The notes under the pieces were generated by a model. The model saw only the letters and a program-made list of their open reading frames with translations. It was not told the DNA's origin and did no database searches. Positions 22,938 through 35,581 of a stretch of 36,689 bases of DNA are shown here, one piece after another. Source of the DNA: SAR324 cluster bacterium (lineage in GTDB: Bacteria > SAR324 > JACQKK01); assembly GCA_022574555.1 (NCBI GenBank), contig JACZRV010000027.1:1-36689 (forward strand). Reading direction: 5' to 3'. Position 1 is the first letter of the stretch; every line of letters begins with the position of its first letter. Made by a program: the position numbers and the translations under genes.

Positions 22938-24674
22938 TTAGTCGTGCAATCCAAACACGAACAGGGCGCCGCCTTTGGTGTGGTTGGACAACCACTTACC
23001 ATAATGCAACGGCCACAGACCGCCACCGCCCGCACCGACAACGGCGCCTACGTACTGCGTGCCGCCGATGGACCAGGTGGTGGGACTGCCATGGATACCG
23101 GTTCCGGTCTGGAAGGACCACAGTTCCTCGCCGGTTTCGTCATCGGCGGCGCGGAAAATTCCGTCCGGACCACCGAAGAAGACCAAGCCGCCGCCGGTGG
23201 CCACCGTGGCGCTGGTTGCCGGCCACTGCGAAATATTTTCCCAGATCAGCTCGCCGGTGGACGCAGAGTGCGCGCGAATCGAGCCATTGCCGTCGGTGAT
23301 GCGGAGCACCTGGGCGCCCAGGAACCACTCGCCGCGCTCCCACTTCTGCTTGAGAGGCTCAATATCCATGCCGAAGTTATAGGTCGGCACATAGACCATG
23401 TTGGTCTTGGGGCTGTAGGCCATGGGATGCCATTCCTTCCCGCCGTCGAGGGTGGGATGGATATTCATCGTGACCACGCCGTAGCCTTGGACTTCGGGAT
23501 CGTAGTCCGGGTTGACGATGGGCCGGCAATTATCGCCGAATCCCGTAACCCAGTTGATCTCCGTGATTTCCACGACCCAGAGGCACCGGCCGTTGGTGCG
23601 GTCGATGGAATAGAGGTGGCCGTTGCGGTCTGCGTGCAGCCAGACTTTCCGGCCGTCGATGTCGGCCAGGATCACCTCGTTCACCCCGTCGTAATCCCAG
23701 GGATCGTGAGGCGTGTACTGGAACCAATACCGTAATAGCCCGTTGTCGGGATTCAACACCATGGTGGTGTTGGAGAAGAGGTTGTCCCCGGGACGGCTCG
23801 CCCCGTCGAAGTCCGGGCCTGGATTGCCGATGGGAACGAAGATGGAGCCCAGATCGGGATCATAAGAGATTCCGGTCCATTGAGAGCCGCCTCCAGTCTT
23901 CCAGGAGTCGCCACCCCATTGCTTCTGCCAATCGGGATAGACTTTACCCGTGGCTTCCAGCATCGGGCCGTCCGGACCGGCGATGGTCCAGATTCTCCAG
24001 ACTTCCTTGCCGGTTTCCGCGTCCAGGGCGACGATCCAGCCCCGAATGCCGTACTCCGCGCCACCGGTGCCGGTGATGATCTTGCCGTCAACGGCGAGCG
24101 GGAAGCCGGTGTGGCTTGCGGAGTTTTTGTAGTCTCCGGTCGTGACGTCCCATATCTCCTCACCGGACGCCATGTCGAAGGCCACGATGTGGGCATCCAG
24201 CGTACCCAGGTAGGCCTTGTTGTGGTAAAGGGCCAAACCCTTGTTGTTCACGTCGCAGCACAGATGGGGAAATACATCGCTGGGGAGATCCCGTTTGTAG
24301 CTCCACTCCACGTCGCCGTTGCGGCCATCGAGTGAATAGACCCGGTTGAAGGATGTGGTTACGAATATCCGCCCGTTGAAGACCACTGCCTGGCTGTCCT
24401 GACCTTCCAGGACGCCGAAGGAGAAAGCCCACTTGACAACCAGATCTTTCACGTTGCCCTGATTGATCTGTTTCAGCGGGGAATAGCGGGTGTTGGCATA
24501 ATCCCGACCGTACAGCAGCCAGTTTTTCGGATCCTTATGGGCGTTCAGCAACATGCCGTCGCTGACGTACATGTCCGAGAAAACGGCCCGAATGTCGGAA
24601 TCTTCCGGAATTTGGGCAAAGAGGAATGCGGGTAAAACCAACAGACCTGCTGCCAATAGGAGCAAACGTCTCAT
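22938..24674 (-). CDS. PQQ-dependent alcohol dehydrogenase, lanthanide (XoxF-like) type
   Basis: The 578-residue enzyme has a signal peptide (MRRLLLLAAGLLVLPAFLFA) and an eight-bladed quinoprotein propeller with repeated tryptophan-docking motifs (such as DAETGKEVW). It oxidises alcohols in the periplasm with PQQ. Visible active-site residues are the vicinal disulphide Cys139-Cys140, metal ligands Glu207 (GAEYGIRGW) and Asn284 (IGNPGPD), and Asp327. Asp329 in WDYDG gives the Asp-x-Asp signature of lanthanide-dependent enzymes; calcium enzymes have Ala or Ser there. There is no C-terminal haem domain, so a separate cytochrome is needed. The ATG at 24674 has a GAGGGG site 9 bases upstream, better than a TTG at 24692. 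It is the first gene of a three-gene operon. The alcohol is unknown. Confidence 0.93.
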   Translation of the reverse strand: MRRLLLLAAGLLVLPAFLFAQIPEDSDIRAVFSDMYVSDGMLLNAHKDPKNWLLYGRDYANTRYSPLKQINQGNVKDLVVKWAFSFGVLEGQDSQAVVFNGRIFVTTSFNRVYSLDGRNGDVEWSYKRDLPSDVFPHLCCDVNNKGLALYHNKAYLGTLDAHIVAFDMASGEEIWDVTTGDYKNSASHTGFPLAVDGKIITGTGGAEYGIRGWIVALDAETGKEVWRIWTIAGPDGPMLEATGKVYPDWQKQWGGDSWKTGGGSQWTGISYDPDLGSIFVPIGNPGPDFDGASRPGDNLFSNTTMVLNPDNGLLRYWFQYTPHDPWDYDGVNEVILADIDGRKVWLHADRNGHLYSIDRTNGRCLWVVEITEINWVTGFGDNCRPIVNPDYDPEVQGYGVVTMNIHPTLDGGKEWHPMAYSPKTNMVYVPTYNFGMDIEPLKQKWERGEWFLGAQVLRITDGNGSIRAHSASTGELIWENISQWPATSATVATGGGLVFFGGPDGIFRAADDETGEELWSFQTGTGIHGSPTTWSIGGTQYVGAVVGAGGGGLWPLHYGKWLSNHTKGGALFVFGLHD

Positions 24675-25487
24675 TTCTATTACCCCTCGCAATTAATACG
24701 ATCGTTATTGAAGACGGCATCCGCCGCGGGTCGATAAAGCCCCCGCACCAATGCGCCGGGCGTGCAGATTCCCTGCGCCCAACATTGCCGCCGGCCGATG
24801 AATGCCGCGTGGTGACTGGCCTCGGGTGCGACCGGCCGGGCAACCGTCCGACCGTGGGACGCCCCTGGAATCCTAGGGACACCGTTTCCACCGGTCAAAA
24901 TGGGGGGACACTGGCGGGTTGGCGTGGGTCGGTTGCCCGGAGTCCGCCGAACCTGCCAGAGTCTGATTCCGGCCCTTGTAAGCTCTAGATTACAATTGAA
25001 AATAAAATTCAACACTAATTTTCGCACTAACCGGGCTATATCGGGTCGAATATTGAAAAACATTTATAATTACAATGAAGTATACAGAATTTATTTTTTG
25101 GCCCACGGCTTCCCATGGGCCTCCCTATGCGCAGGAAAGCTCCGGCGAGCTTCCTGTCCAGACCGGCCGGGGCGGCGGCAACGCGATGGCGCAAATTCTC
25201 TGCGGAAGGATTGCGATAACGCCATCAGCCAGCCGAACTTACGTGTCTCGGCTGCGTGGCGGAATCGCAAGCATCAGGGGGACGAATATCCCGCATCCGT
25301 GCAGCGGCGGACAGATGACAACCACAGCCGGAAGGCCCCGTTATCCGGTGCATCCTGCGCGGCCCGTCACTGCAACAAACGGGGCGAATGTGATAGAATT
25401 CTCCGCAATATGCGGTTCCGCGTGGAACAGCGGTTTCCGGTCACGTCGCGGCAGGGCCTGGGCATCACGAATATCATCGGGTGAACC
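24675..25487. other. Long divergent intergenic region
   Basis: These 813 bases separate the PQQ dehydrogenase from the first MORN-type gene and must hold both promoters. A markedly AT-rich patch lies at 24990-25100. Near 25394-25399, TAGAAT resembles a -10 box for the plus-strand gene, but no good -35 box is paired with it. Open frames here lack ribosome sites and protein-like composition. No sigma-54 site or riboswitch was recognised. Confidence 0.5.
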
Positions 25488-26201
25488 GTGAGAATCCTAA
25501 CCCTCTTGACCTTGGTTTTACTGGCGCCGGCCGGTACTGGGTTCGGCGGGGAGTACGTCACCACCCCCGGCGGCATCGAGGTGAAGCTGGAGACGTGGGC
25601 CCAGCCGGCCTACGGCCCCCGCTGGTTATTTATCCGCTACCAATACTACGTGGCCCCTGACGGCCAGTTGACCCTGCACGGCGACTACGCCCGATTGATG
25701 AAGGGCAAACGGAGAGAGTTCACACGATTCAACCATGGAGTGAAGCACGGGCCCTTCGCCAAGTGGTACGACGAAGGCCAACTGGAAATGGAGGGCCGTT
25801 ACGTTGAGGGCAAGCTGGAAGGGCCGGTCACACGGTACTATGAGTCGGGAAAGCTGAAGGAGGTCGTCAATTTTACTGCGGGTGAACTGGAAGGCACGTA
25901 TACGTTTTACTACCGCAGCGGCCGCAAACGGGAGGAGGGCAGCTTCCTCCGCGGACGGAAGGAGGGGCGGTTTATGGAGTATCACCCCAACGGCGCCGTC
26001 GCCATAGCGGGCACCTTCCACCAGGGCTATCTCACGGGCCGGCTCACCTATACCGATTCACAGGGCAGAATGGTCGCGGAGGGAAAACTGGCCTCAGATC
26101 TCGTGACGGGAGCTTGGATCTGCTACGGGACCGACGGCCGAGTGCAGCGAGTGCGCGAGGACTGCCGCGAAAGGGTCTACGTCGAGTGCGCCTGTGAGTG
26201 A
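25488..26201 (+). CDS. Exported MORN-variant repeat protein (YwqK-like), copy 1
   Basis: The start is GTG at 25488. Of 237 residues, the first 20 form a signal peptide (MRILTLLTLVLLAPAGTGFG). From about residue 60 onward there are five or six degenerate repeats of about 22 residues with the pattern G.F..WYDEGQLE..G.Y..GKL.G, typical of YwqK/MORN_2 proteins. The C-terminus has a cysteine cluster (WICYG, REDCRE, VECACE) likely to form disulphides in the periplasm or outside. The next gene is a clear paralogue, with the same N-terminal YVTTPGG/YVTTPSG motif and the same cysteine tail. Role unknown: YwqK-like proteins are sometimes labelled antitoxins, but export and duplication argue for an envelope function. 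Confidence 0.85.
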   Translation: MRILTLLTLVLLAPAGTGFGGEYVTTPGGIEVKLETWAQPAYGPRWLFIRYQYYVAPDGQLTLHGDYARLMKGKRREFTRFNHGVKHGPFAKWYDEGQLEMEGRYVEGKLEGPVTRYYESGKLKEVVNFTAGELEGTYTFYYRSGRKREEGSFLRGRKEGRFMEYHPNGAVAIAGTFHQGYLTGRLTYTDSQGRMVAEGKLASDLVTGAWICYGTDGRVQRVREDCRERVYVECACE

Positions 26202-26283
26202 ATCCGGCCGAGAGCCCTGCTCCGGGTTGTTCCGCCGCGTGGGCGTAGACGGGCAGACTGGTCCAGGCTCCTTTGTTTGGCGC

Positions 26284-26340
26284 GGCAAATTGCTGTTTGG
26301 GAAATTGCTGTTTGGGAAATTGCTGTATGGGAAACTGTCC
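26284..26340. repeat. 15-bp tandem repeat, three copies plus partial
   Basis: Units of the form GGGAAATTGCTGTTT lie at 26284-26298, 26299-26313 and 26314-26328, with a degenerate fourth. They lie just before the second MORN gene. If a longer start were used they would encode KLLFG repeats, but they are more likely untranslated. Confidence 0.95.
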
Positions 26341-26361
26341 CGGCTCGTTTTCAAGCTGAAT

Positions 26362-27123
26362 ATGCTCAAGATCAAAAATTACAATAATTTCAATAGGAAG
26401 TCCTGGTCCGCCCGTATGTTCGTGGCCCTTTCGCTTGTGGCCTGCGGTCTCCTGTGGCCGCAGCCTGTCGCGGCTGTCGATAAGTACGTGACCACGCCCT
26501 CGGGCGAGCGGGTGCAACTGCATCATGTCATGCACCCCGGTGGCGTGGTGGTCGAGTACTGGCTCTACGTGGACGGCAACGGCAAAGAGGTACTGCACGG
26601 GAAATGGATCCGATCCTACCGCAACGGGCTAAAGCGCCAGCGGATCACTTACGCCCATGGTAAAAAGCACGGGGTGTTCGTGAAGTGGCAGGACAACGGT
26701 TACAAGGAAGTGGAAGGGCAATATGTTCGCGGCAAGCTGCACGGGCCGATTGTCTGGTTCTACCCTTCGGGCAACAAGCGCAACGAGGAGGTCTACCGCG
26801 ATGGCGATTTGAACGGCCGGTTTACCGTGTACTACGACACCGGCCAAATCTGGCAGGCCGGCACTCACCTCGACGGCCAAAGGTTTGGTCCCTACACCGA
26901 ATTTCACGAGAACGGGCAGCCCTACATCGAAGCCACCTATGCGGCAGGAATGTTCGACGGCGAGATCGCCATACACGACGAGGCCGGCAGTCTCCGGGCC
27001 AAGGGCAAGGTGCTGCGCGACAGGGTCGCGGGAATTTGGCTCTGCTATCCGCGGGATGGCGGCGCCGTCCAATCCCGGCAAGATTGCGCGGGCAAGATAT
27101 ACATCGTGTGCACCTGCGATTGA
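26362..27123 (+). CDS. Exported MORN-variant repeat protein (YwqK-like), copy 2
   Basis: This is a paralogue of the preceding gene. From the ATG at 26362 the product is 253 residues; an ATG at 26416 would give a compact signal peptide (MFVALSLVACGLLWPQPVAA), and an open frame reaches back to 26194 through the 15-base repeats. None has a strong ribosome site. Mature features are DKYVTTPSGERVQLHH, then repeats of about 22 residues such as GKKHGVFVKWQDNGYKEVEG and GRFTVYYDTGQIWQAGTH, and the shared tail with cysteines in WLCYP, RQDCAG and YIVCTCD. Divergence between the copies suggests an old duplication. They are probably cotranscribed. Function unknown; a secreted or surface protein is the best inference. 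Confidence 0.82.
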   Translation: MLKIKNYNNFNRKSWSARMFVALSLVACGLLWPQPVAAVDKYVTTPSGERVQLHHVMHPGGVVVEYWLYVDGNGKEVLHGKWIRSYRNGLKRQRITYAHGKKHGVFVKWQDNGYKEVEGQYVRGKLHGPIVWFYPSGNKRNEEVYRDGDLNGRFTVYYDTGQIWQAGTHLDGQRFGPYTEFHENGQPYIEATYAAGMFDGEIAIHDEAGSLRAKGKVLRDRVAGIWLCYPRDGGAVQSRQDCAGKIYIVCTCD

Positions 27124-27285
27124 CGCCCCGTCCCCCACGCCCTTTGGAAACCCCGCCCCTGGCAGGTGCGCACACCGCCCTGTCTCTGCCCCGACTGTAT
27201 GGCCTGTCTGCAACCCTGTCCGCATCGCATGATGGCCTGACCCCGCGGGTTGCTGCCCAACGCTCGATTTGGTAAACATTTGTAC

Positions 27286-28386
27286 GTGGATCACAGCGCG
27301 ACGAGGAAAATCATCCATGTGGATATGGATGCTTTCTATGCATCCGTGGAGATTCGGGACCGGCCGGATTTGGCCGGGCAGCCGGTCGTCGTGGGCGGGC
27401 GGCCCAACAGCCGGGGAGTGGTCGCGGCGGCGAGTTACGAGGCCCGCAAATACGGCATTCATTCGGCCATGCCCTCGGCGCGGGCTTATCAGGCTTGCCC
27501 GCATGCGGTGTTCCTGCCGCCGGATTTCGAGAAGTATCGTGCCGTATCGCGTCAAATCCAGGAGATCTTTCGCCGGCACACGGAGTTGGTGGAGCCGCTT
27601 TCCCTCGACGAGGCCTTCCTGGACGTGACTCGGCACCGGGAGGGGATTCCCTCGGCAACCTGGATCGCCCAGCGCATCAAACGGGAGATCCGCGACGAGA
27701 CCGCGCTCACCGCATCGGCCGGGGTGGCGCCCAACAAGTTTCTGGCCAAAATCGCTTCGGACGAAAAAAAGCCGGATGGGCTGTTCGTGATCCGGCCCCA
27801 GGACGTGGCGGCGTTTCTGGAGCACCTGCCCCTGGCCAAGGTGCCGGGGATCGGCCGGGCGACTCAGGAAGCGTTCAACGCGATGGAGGTCACCACCTGC
27901 GGCCAGCTGCAAAAGATGCCCCTGGCGCTGCTGACCCACAGGTTTGGCAAGCGGGGCGCCTATTTCTACGAAATCGCCCGCGGGATCGACGAGCGGGAGG
28001 TGAAGCCCCACCGCACCCGCAAGTCGGTGGGCATCGAGGATACCTTCGCCGAAGACCACGCGGACGCCTCGTGGCTCCGCGCCAAGTTGGGCCAATTGGC
28101 CCGGGGTCTGGAAAAACGATTGCAATCCAATCGTGTGAAGGGCCGCACCCTGACGCTGAAGGTGCGCTTCGCCGATTTTCATACCCTGACGCGATCCCGA
28201 ACCCTTTCGGAGTATATGGATGACCGGGACGTGATTCTGGCGTGTGCCCAGGATTTGTTCGGTGATTCCGGAGCCCATGGCCGAAAGGTACGCCTTTTGG
28301 GCCTCAGCCTGCACAACCTGGACAATGCGCCCGCTGAACCGTGGTCCGACGATCAACTCAGCTTCGATTGGGCCGAAGAGGGCTAA
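27286..28386 (+). CDS. dinB: DNA polymerase IV (Y family)
   Basis: This error-prone polymerase extends past DNA lesions. The catalytic palm carries HVDMDAFYASVE near the N-terminus and SLDEAFLDVT, the two acidic metal sites. ASAGVAPNKFLAKIASDEKKPDG and the helix-hairpin-helix LAKVPGIGRATQEAF follow, then the little-finger domain (KSVGIEDTFAEDH). The length of 366 residues from the GTG at 27286 is normal (about 350). Family proteins begin only a few residues before RKIIHVDMD, which favours GTG 27286 over TTG at 27250 or 27280. A consensus beta-clamp motif was not assigned in the C-terminal tail (LSFDWAEEG). No LexA box was recognised upstream. Confidence 0.95.
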   Translation: MDHSATRKIIHVDMDAFYASVEIRDRPDLAGQPVVVGGRPNSRGVVAAASYEARKYGIHSAMPSARAYQACPHAVFLPPDFEKYRAVSRQIQEIFRRHTELVEPLSLDEAFLDVTRHREGIPSATWIAQRIKREIRDETALTASAGVAPNKFLAKIASDEKKPDGLFVIRPQDVAAFLEHLPLAKVPGIGRATQEAFNAMEVTTCGQLQKMPLALLTHRFGKRGAYFYEIARGIDEREVKPHRTRKSVGIEDTFAEDHADASWLRAKLGQLARGLEKRLQSNRVKGRTLTLKVRFADFHTLTRSRTLSEYMDDRDVILACAQDLFGDSGAHGRKVRLLGLSLHNLDNAPAEPWSDDQLSFDWAEEG

Positions 28387-28967
28387 CCATAAACCCGGCG
28401 CTTCATCGCGATGATGATGCCGTGAGCGACGATTGGGCCATGAGCGACGATCGGTTTAGGCGGCGATTCTGGAAAGGCAAATATGCCGGCGGCCACCCGG
28501 CGGCGCAGCAAGTGATAAATGCCGATGGACCCGGTATGGTTGTTCCCCCGGCCTGAACCCTGCAATTCCGGCCCAGGCTATCGGCAATGTGGAGTGTCCG
28601 GGCCTATTCCTAAAGGACTATTGCGAGTACAATTTATTGCGCGTACAAAGCCGTGTACATTGCCGAGTACAATTTATTGCGCATACAAAGCCGAGTACAT
28701 TGCCGAGTAAATCGCATAGGGCCTTGGGCGTCACCGTGGGTCGGGCCTGGCCCTTGAGACCGGCTATTGAAATCGGCAACCGGAGCCGCGCGCTGAACCA
28801 GTGAAATTCCGGTGGCTGAGACTCGCCATCGCTCAATGGTGACATTGCCTTGTTTTTTGGGGTGGTCTCAAGCTAGAAACAGTATTAAGGAATCGGCTGT
28901 CTGATCCATAACGCGATGGCAGGCTCTCTGGATGGGGAGTCCGCAGCGAGCCGCGAATGAGTGACGT
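28387..28967. other. Intergenic region between dinB and parA
   Basis: These 581 bases hold the iteron-like repeat at 28625-28711 and a possible promoter for parA (TTGTTT at 28850-28855 and TAGAAA at 28874-28879, 18-base spacing). There is also a short repeated phrase, TGAGCGACGAT, at 28422 and 28441. No gene with family features was found. Confidence 0.5.
28625..28711. repeat. 40-bp tandem repeat with iteron-like GNGTACA motifs
   Basis: Two 40-base units (28625-28664 and 28665-28704) differ at only two positions, and a third begins at 28705. Each contains three GNGTACA-like motifs. Counting the third unit, motifs start at 28625, 28641, 28653, 28665, 28681, 28693 and 28705, giving a regular 16-12-12 spacing. 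The array lies about 260 bases ahead of the orphan parA. It could be a partition or protein-binding site, or merely another of the short tandem repeats of this genome. Confidence 0.9.
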
Positions 28968-29753
28968 ATGACAACGACGATTGTTTTCGCCAGCGAAAAG
29001 GGAGGGGTCGGCAAGACCACATCGGCGGTCAACCTGGCCGTGGCCTTGGTCATCGGGGGCTACAAGGTGCTCTTGCTCGATATGGATCCTCAGGGCTCGG
29101 TGCGCTTGTCGTTCGGCGCCAAGAGTCCGGTGCATAAAGGCACCCTTGAGCTTCTGATGGAGCCGGCCACGCCCCTATCCGAATTGCTCGCGCCACCCGA
29201 TGGCACGGGATTGGACGCGATCTACGCCAACATCAATACACTGAGCGATCAATGGAAGCTGGACGAGTCGGGGATGGATCCCTTCACTCTGAATTCCCGG
29301 CTGACCAAGGAAGCGCAGGACTACGATTTCATCGTGATCGACGCGCCCGCGTCGACCGGCATGCTCGCAGTGAATTCCCTCACCGCGGCGCAGCTCGTCG
29401 TTCTGCCGTTGCAGTGCGAATCCTTGGCCATCAAATCTCTCAAGCGCTTCCTGGTGGCCTTCAGGGATCTGCAGGGGCGCGTCAATCCGGATCTCCGTAT
29501 CGCGGGCATTCTGCTGACGATGTATGACCGCTCCCTGGAGGTTCACCGGCGCATCTGCCGCGAAGTGTACGACGCCCTCTACGATTCGGTTTTCGAAACG
29601 ATCATCCCCAAATCCAAAGAAATCACCGAGTCCAGCGCGGTGGGTCAGGCGGTGCTGACGTACGGAATCAACAGCGTGGGCGCAACTGCCTATATTCGGC
29701 TGGCCAAAGAGATTCTCGACCGGTTTGGTCTCCGTCCGCAGATGCCCACCTGA
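28968..29753 (+). CDS. ParA/Soj-family ATPase, orphan
   Basis: The 261-residue protein is a deviant-Walker ATPase that forms ATP-dependent dimers to position DNA or large protein assemblies. The deviant Walker A is EKGGVGKTTSA at 9-19, the switch I/A-prime motif is LLLDMDPQGS, and Walker B is FIVIDAPAS. It lacks the N-terminal helix-turn-helix of plasmid ParA proteins that repress their own gene, so it is of the short chromosomal Soj type. No parB is next to it; nusB follows after 7 bases. It may position a cargo other than the chromosome. It heads the plus-strand operon that continues through nusB and probably ligA-trkA. Confidence 0.93.
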   Translation: MTTTIVFASEKGGVGKTTSAVNLAVALVIGGYKVLLLDMDPQGSVRLSFGAKSPVHKGTLELLMEPATPLSELLAPPDGTGLDAIYANINTLSDQWKLDESGMDPFTLNSRLTKEAQDYDFIVIDAPASTGMLAVNSLTAAQLVVLPLQCESLAIKSLKRFLVAFRDLQGRVNPDLRIAGILLTMYDRSLEVHRRICREVYDALYDSVFETIIPKSKEITESSAVGQAVLTYGINSVGATAYIRLAKEILDRFGLRPQMPT

Positions 29754-29760
29754 TCGCCTC

Positions 29761-33867
<4,107 letters not shown>

Positions 33868-33910
33868 TCTGCCGGCCGAACGGCTTCACTTTTTCCTTCC
33901 CCTGCGGGGC

Positions 33911-34594
33911 ATGACCCATCTGTTATCGATTATTATACCCGTGCTCGACGAGGCGTCGGTGATCGAGCAGGCCCTGGAGCGCGTGCGGGCCGCGGCACCT
34001 GAAGCGGAACTGGTCGTCGCCGACGGAGGTTCCCGGGACGGGACGCCCGGGCTGGCCGCCAAACACGCACGGGTCGTGATCAGCGGACGCGGCCGGGCCC
34101 TGCAAATGAACCGGGGGGCGCGGGAATCCTCGGGCCAGTGGCTGCTCTTCCTCCACGCCGATACTGTGCCGCCGCGGGGGCTTTCCGCTGAAATCGCCGA
34201 GGCCTCGCGCCTCGGGTTCGACGCGGGAGCGTTCCGCTTGCGCATCGCCGGGCGCCATCCCCTGCTGCCCCTGTTGGCCTGGGGCGCCAACCTGCGCACA
34301 CGGAGGCGCGGCATCGCCTTGGGCGACCAGGGGTTGTTCGTGCGCCGCGACCTGTTCTGGCGGCTGGGCGGATTCCCCCATCTCGCGCTCATGGAGGATT
34401 ACGCGTTCGCGCTCAAGTTGAAGCGCGCTGGTGTGCGCCTTTACGTCTCCCCCCTGGTCGTCGAAACTTCCGGAAGGCGCTGGGACGAGTTGGGATTTTT
34501 CAGAGTGTGGTGGCGCATGCGGCGCTATTACCTGAGCTATCATTGGCGCGGAGATACGGCCGCCCTGGCGCGGGATTACCGGGATGTGCGCTGA
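33911..34594 (+). CDS. Family 2 glycosyltransferase, TIGR04283 type
   Basis: The 227-residue protein has a GT-A fold: LLSIIIPVLDEASVIEQAL at the N-terminus, DGGSRDGT for nucleotide-sugar binding, LHADT as the metal-binding DXD-like motif, and GDQGLFVRRDLFWRLGGFP with LMEDYAFALKLKRAG in the acceptor half. This arrangement matches the rSAM/selenodomain-associated transferase 2 group, which usually sits beside a radical SAM protein. That partner is not in the window, but transferase 1 overlaps directly downstream. It is cytoplasmic with no membrane helix. Its substrate is unknown; a link to arsenosugar or similar small-molecule glycosylation has been suggested for relatives. Confidence 0.88.
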   Translation: MTHLLSIIIPVLDEASVIEQALERVRAAAPEAELVVADGGSRDGTPGLAAKHARVVISGRGRALQMNRGARESSGQWLLFLHADTVPPRGLSAEIAEASRLGFDAGAFRLRIAGRHPLLPLLAWGANLRTRRRGIALGDQGLFVRRDLFWRLGGFPHLALMEDYAFALKLKRAGVRLYVSPLVVETSGRRWDELGFFRVWWRMRRYYLSYHWRGDTAALARDYRDVR

Positions 34595-35342
34595 ACCCGG
34601 CACCGCAACGGGGATGGAAGGTGCCACCCACCTGATCCTGATGAGCCGCGCGCCCCTGGCGGGCGCCACCAAAACCCGCTTGTCGCCGCCCCTGACGCCT
34701 GAGCAGGCGCGGGAGTTCCACGCCGCCTGTCTGATGGATTTGATCGACGAGGCCGCCCGCTGGCAGACTTCCCTTGTCAGAGTCGGCCGGGATCTCCTCT
34801 GCCATCTCTTCATCACCCCCGAGAGCTCTGAGGCCCAGTTCCGCCGGGCCGGGGTCACCTGGCCGGCGCAGTTTCGCATCCGCTCCCAGGTGGGCCGATC
34901 CCTCGGCGAGAGAATGGCCCATGCCATCAGCGACGCCAGGGGGCAGGGGAGCACCGAACACCGCCAACAGCCCCGCGTCATTTTGGCCGGCAGCGATCTG
35001 CCCCTTTTGAGCCGCGTCCAGTGGGAGGCCGCGCTTGCGGCTCTGGACAAGGCCCAGGTGGTATTCGGGCCGGCCCCCGACGGGGGCTATTACCTGATCG
35101 CAATGCGCACCGAGCCCGACGGCTTGTTCGACCTGGCCGCATGGGGTGGGGCGTCGGTACTGGCCGATTCCCTGCGGGCCGCCGCATCCCGGGGCCGGCG
35201 AACCGCCTGCATCGAAACCCTCCCCGACGCCGATACATTCGCAGACCTGCGCGTCATCGCGGCCCACCCCTTGGCGGCATCCCTTGCCCACAGGCGCTCC
35301 GTGCGGCTGATCCGGCATTGGATCGAACATGACCCCGATTGA
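34584..35342 (+). CDS. DUF2064/TIGR04282 nucleotidyl/glycosyl-transferase-like protein
   Basis: Of 252 residues, the start LILMSRAPLAGATKTRLSPP is the hallmark of the rSAM/selenodomain-associated transferase 1 family, a CofC/MobA-like fold. QVGRSLGERM, LAGSDLPLL and FGPAPDGGYYLIAM follow, the last two being the metal and nucleotide site. The ATG at 34584 overlaps the preceding gene by 11 bases; a second ATG at 34614 starts closer to the conserved region and is an alternative. The tight overlap with the glycosyltransferase shows they work together. The family often occurs with radical SAM and methyltransferase genes, not seen here. Confidence 0.9.
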   Translation: MCAEPGTATGMEGATHLILMSRAPLAGATKTRLSPPLTPEQAREFHAACLMDLIDEAARWQTSLVRVGRDLLCHLFITPESSEAQFRRAGVTWPAQFRIRSQVGRSLGERMAHAISDARGQGSTEHRQQPRVILAGSDLPLLSRVQWEAALAALDKAQVVFGPAPDGGYYLIAMRTEPDGLFDLAAWGGASVLADSLRAAASRGRRTACIETLPDADTFADLRVIAAHPLAASLAHRRSVRLIRHWIEHDPD

Positions 35343-35386
35343 AGCCCGCGATAAAATTCGTGGATTTGGGCTGGTTGGATTGCGTC

Positions 35387-35426
35387 CGGCCACATCCGGC
35401 CACATCCGGCCACATCTGGCAACGTC
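35387..35426. repeat. 10-bp tandem repeat
   Basis: CGGCCACATC occurs three times in tandem (35387-35416), with a degenerate fourth copy, just after the DUF2064 gene and before the protease leader. Confidence 0.95.
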
Positions 35427-35490
35427 ATGCGCTCCCTGGCGCAGATATACGAATATTGATGACTTTTATCTTAAATCTGGTAAGTTATTT

Positions 35491-35511
35491 GGCCACAAGT
35501 TTTTTGTGGTC
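35491..35511 (+). other. Hairpin in the protease leader
   Basis: GGCCACAA and TTGTGGTC pair (eight pairs, one G-U) around a five-base GTTTT loop. It lies between the DUF2064 gene and the protease start. No T-run follows, so a terminator is doubtful; a leader structure is possible. Confidence 0.45.
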
Positions 35512-35581
35512 TCGTTTGGCCATTTCAAGGTGTCAGCACGATTTCAACCCCAATTGCATTTTGCTCCGGTGAGGAAAAAAC

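Noticed and set aside
22822..22995. N-terminal extension of the cytochrome lipoprotein
   Set aside because: The extension crosses the strong hairpin and overlaps the dehydrogenase gene. The ATG at 22821 gives a proper lipoprotein signal peptide.
24870..24930. Possible insertion-sequence end (phrases resembling IS21-type termini)
   Set aside because: Only a loose resemblance; there is no matching partner end, transposase fragment or target duplication.
25075..25491. Plus-strand open frame of 138 codons before the first MORN gene
   Set aside because: No ribosome site or domain, and amino acid composition typical of non-coding DNA. It overlaps the expected promoter region.
26194..26361. N-terminal extension of the second MORN protein through the 15-base repeats
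   Set aside because: It would place a long basic repeat-derived segment before the signal peptide, which would block export. Later starts fit better.
28625..28711. Possible small CRISPR array
   Set aside because: The 40-base units are directly adjacent with no unique spacers, and no cas genes are present.
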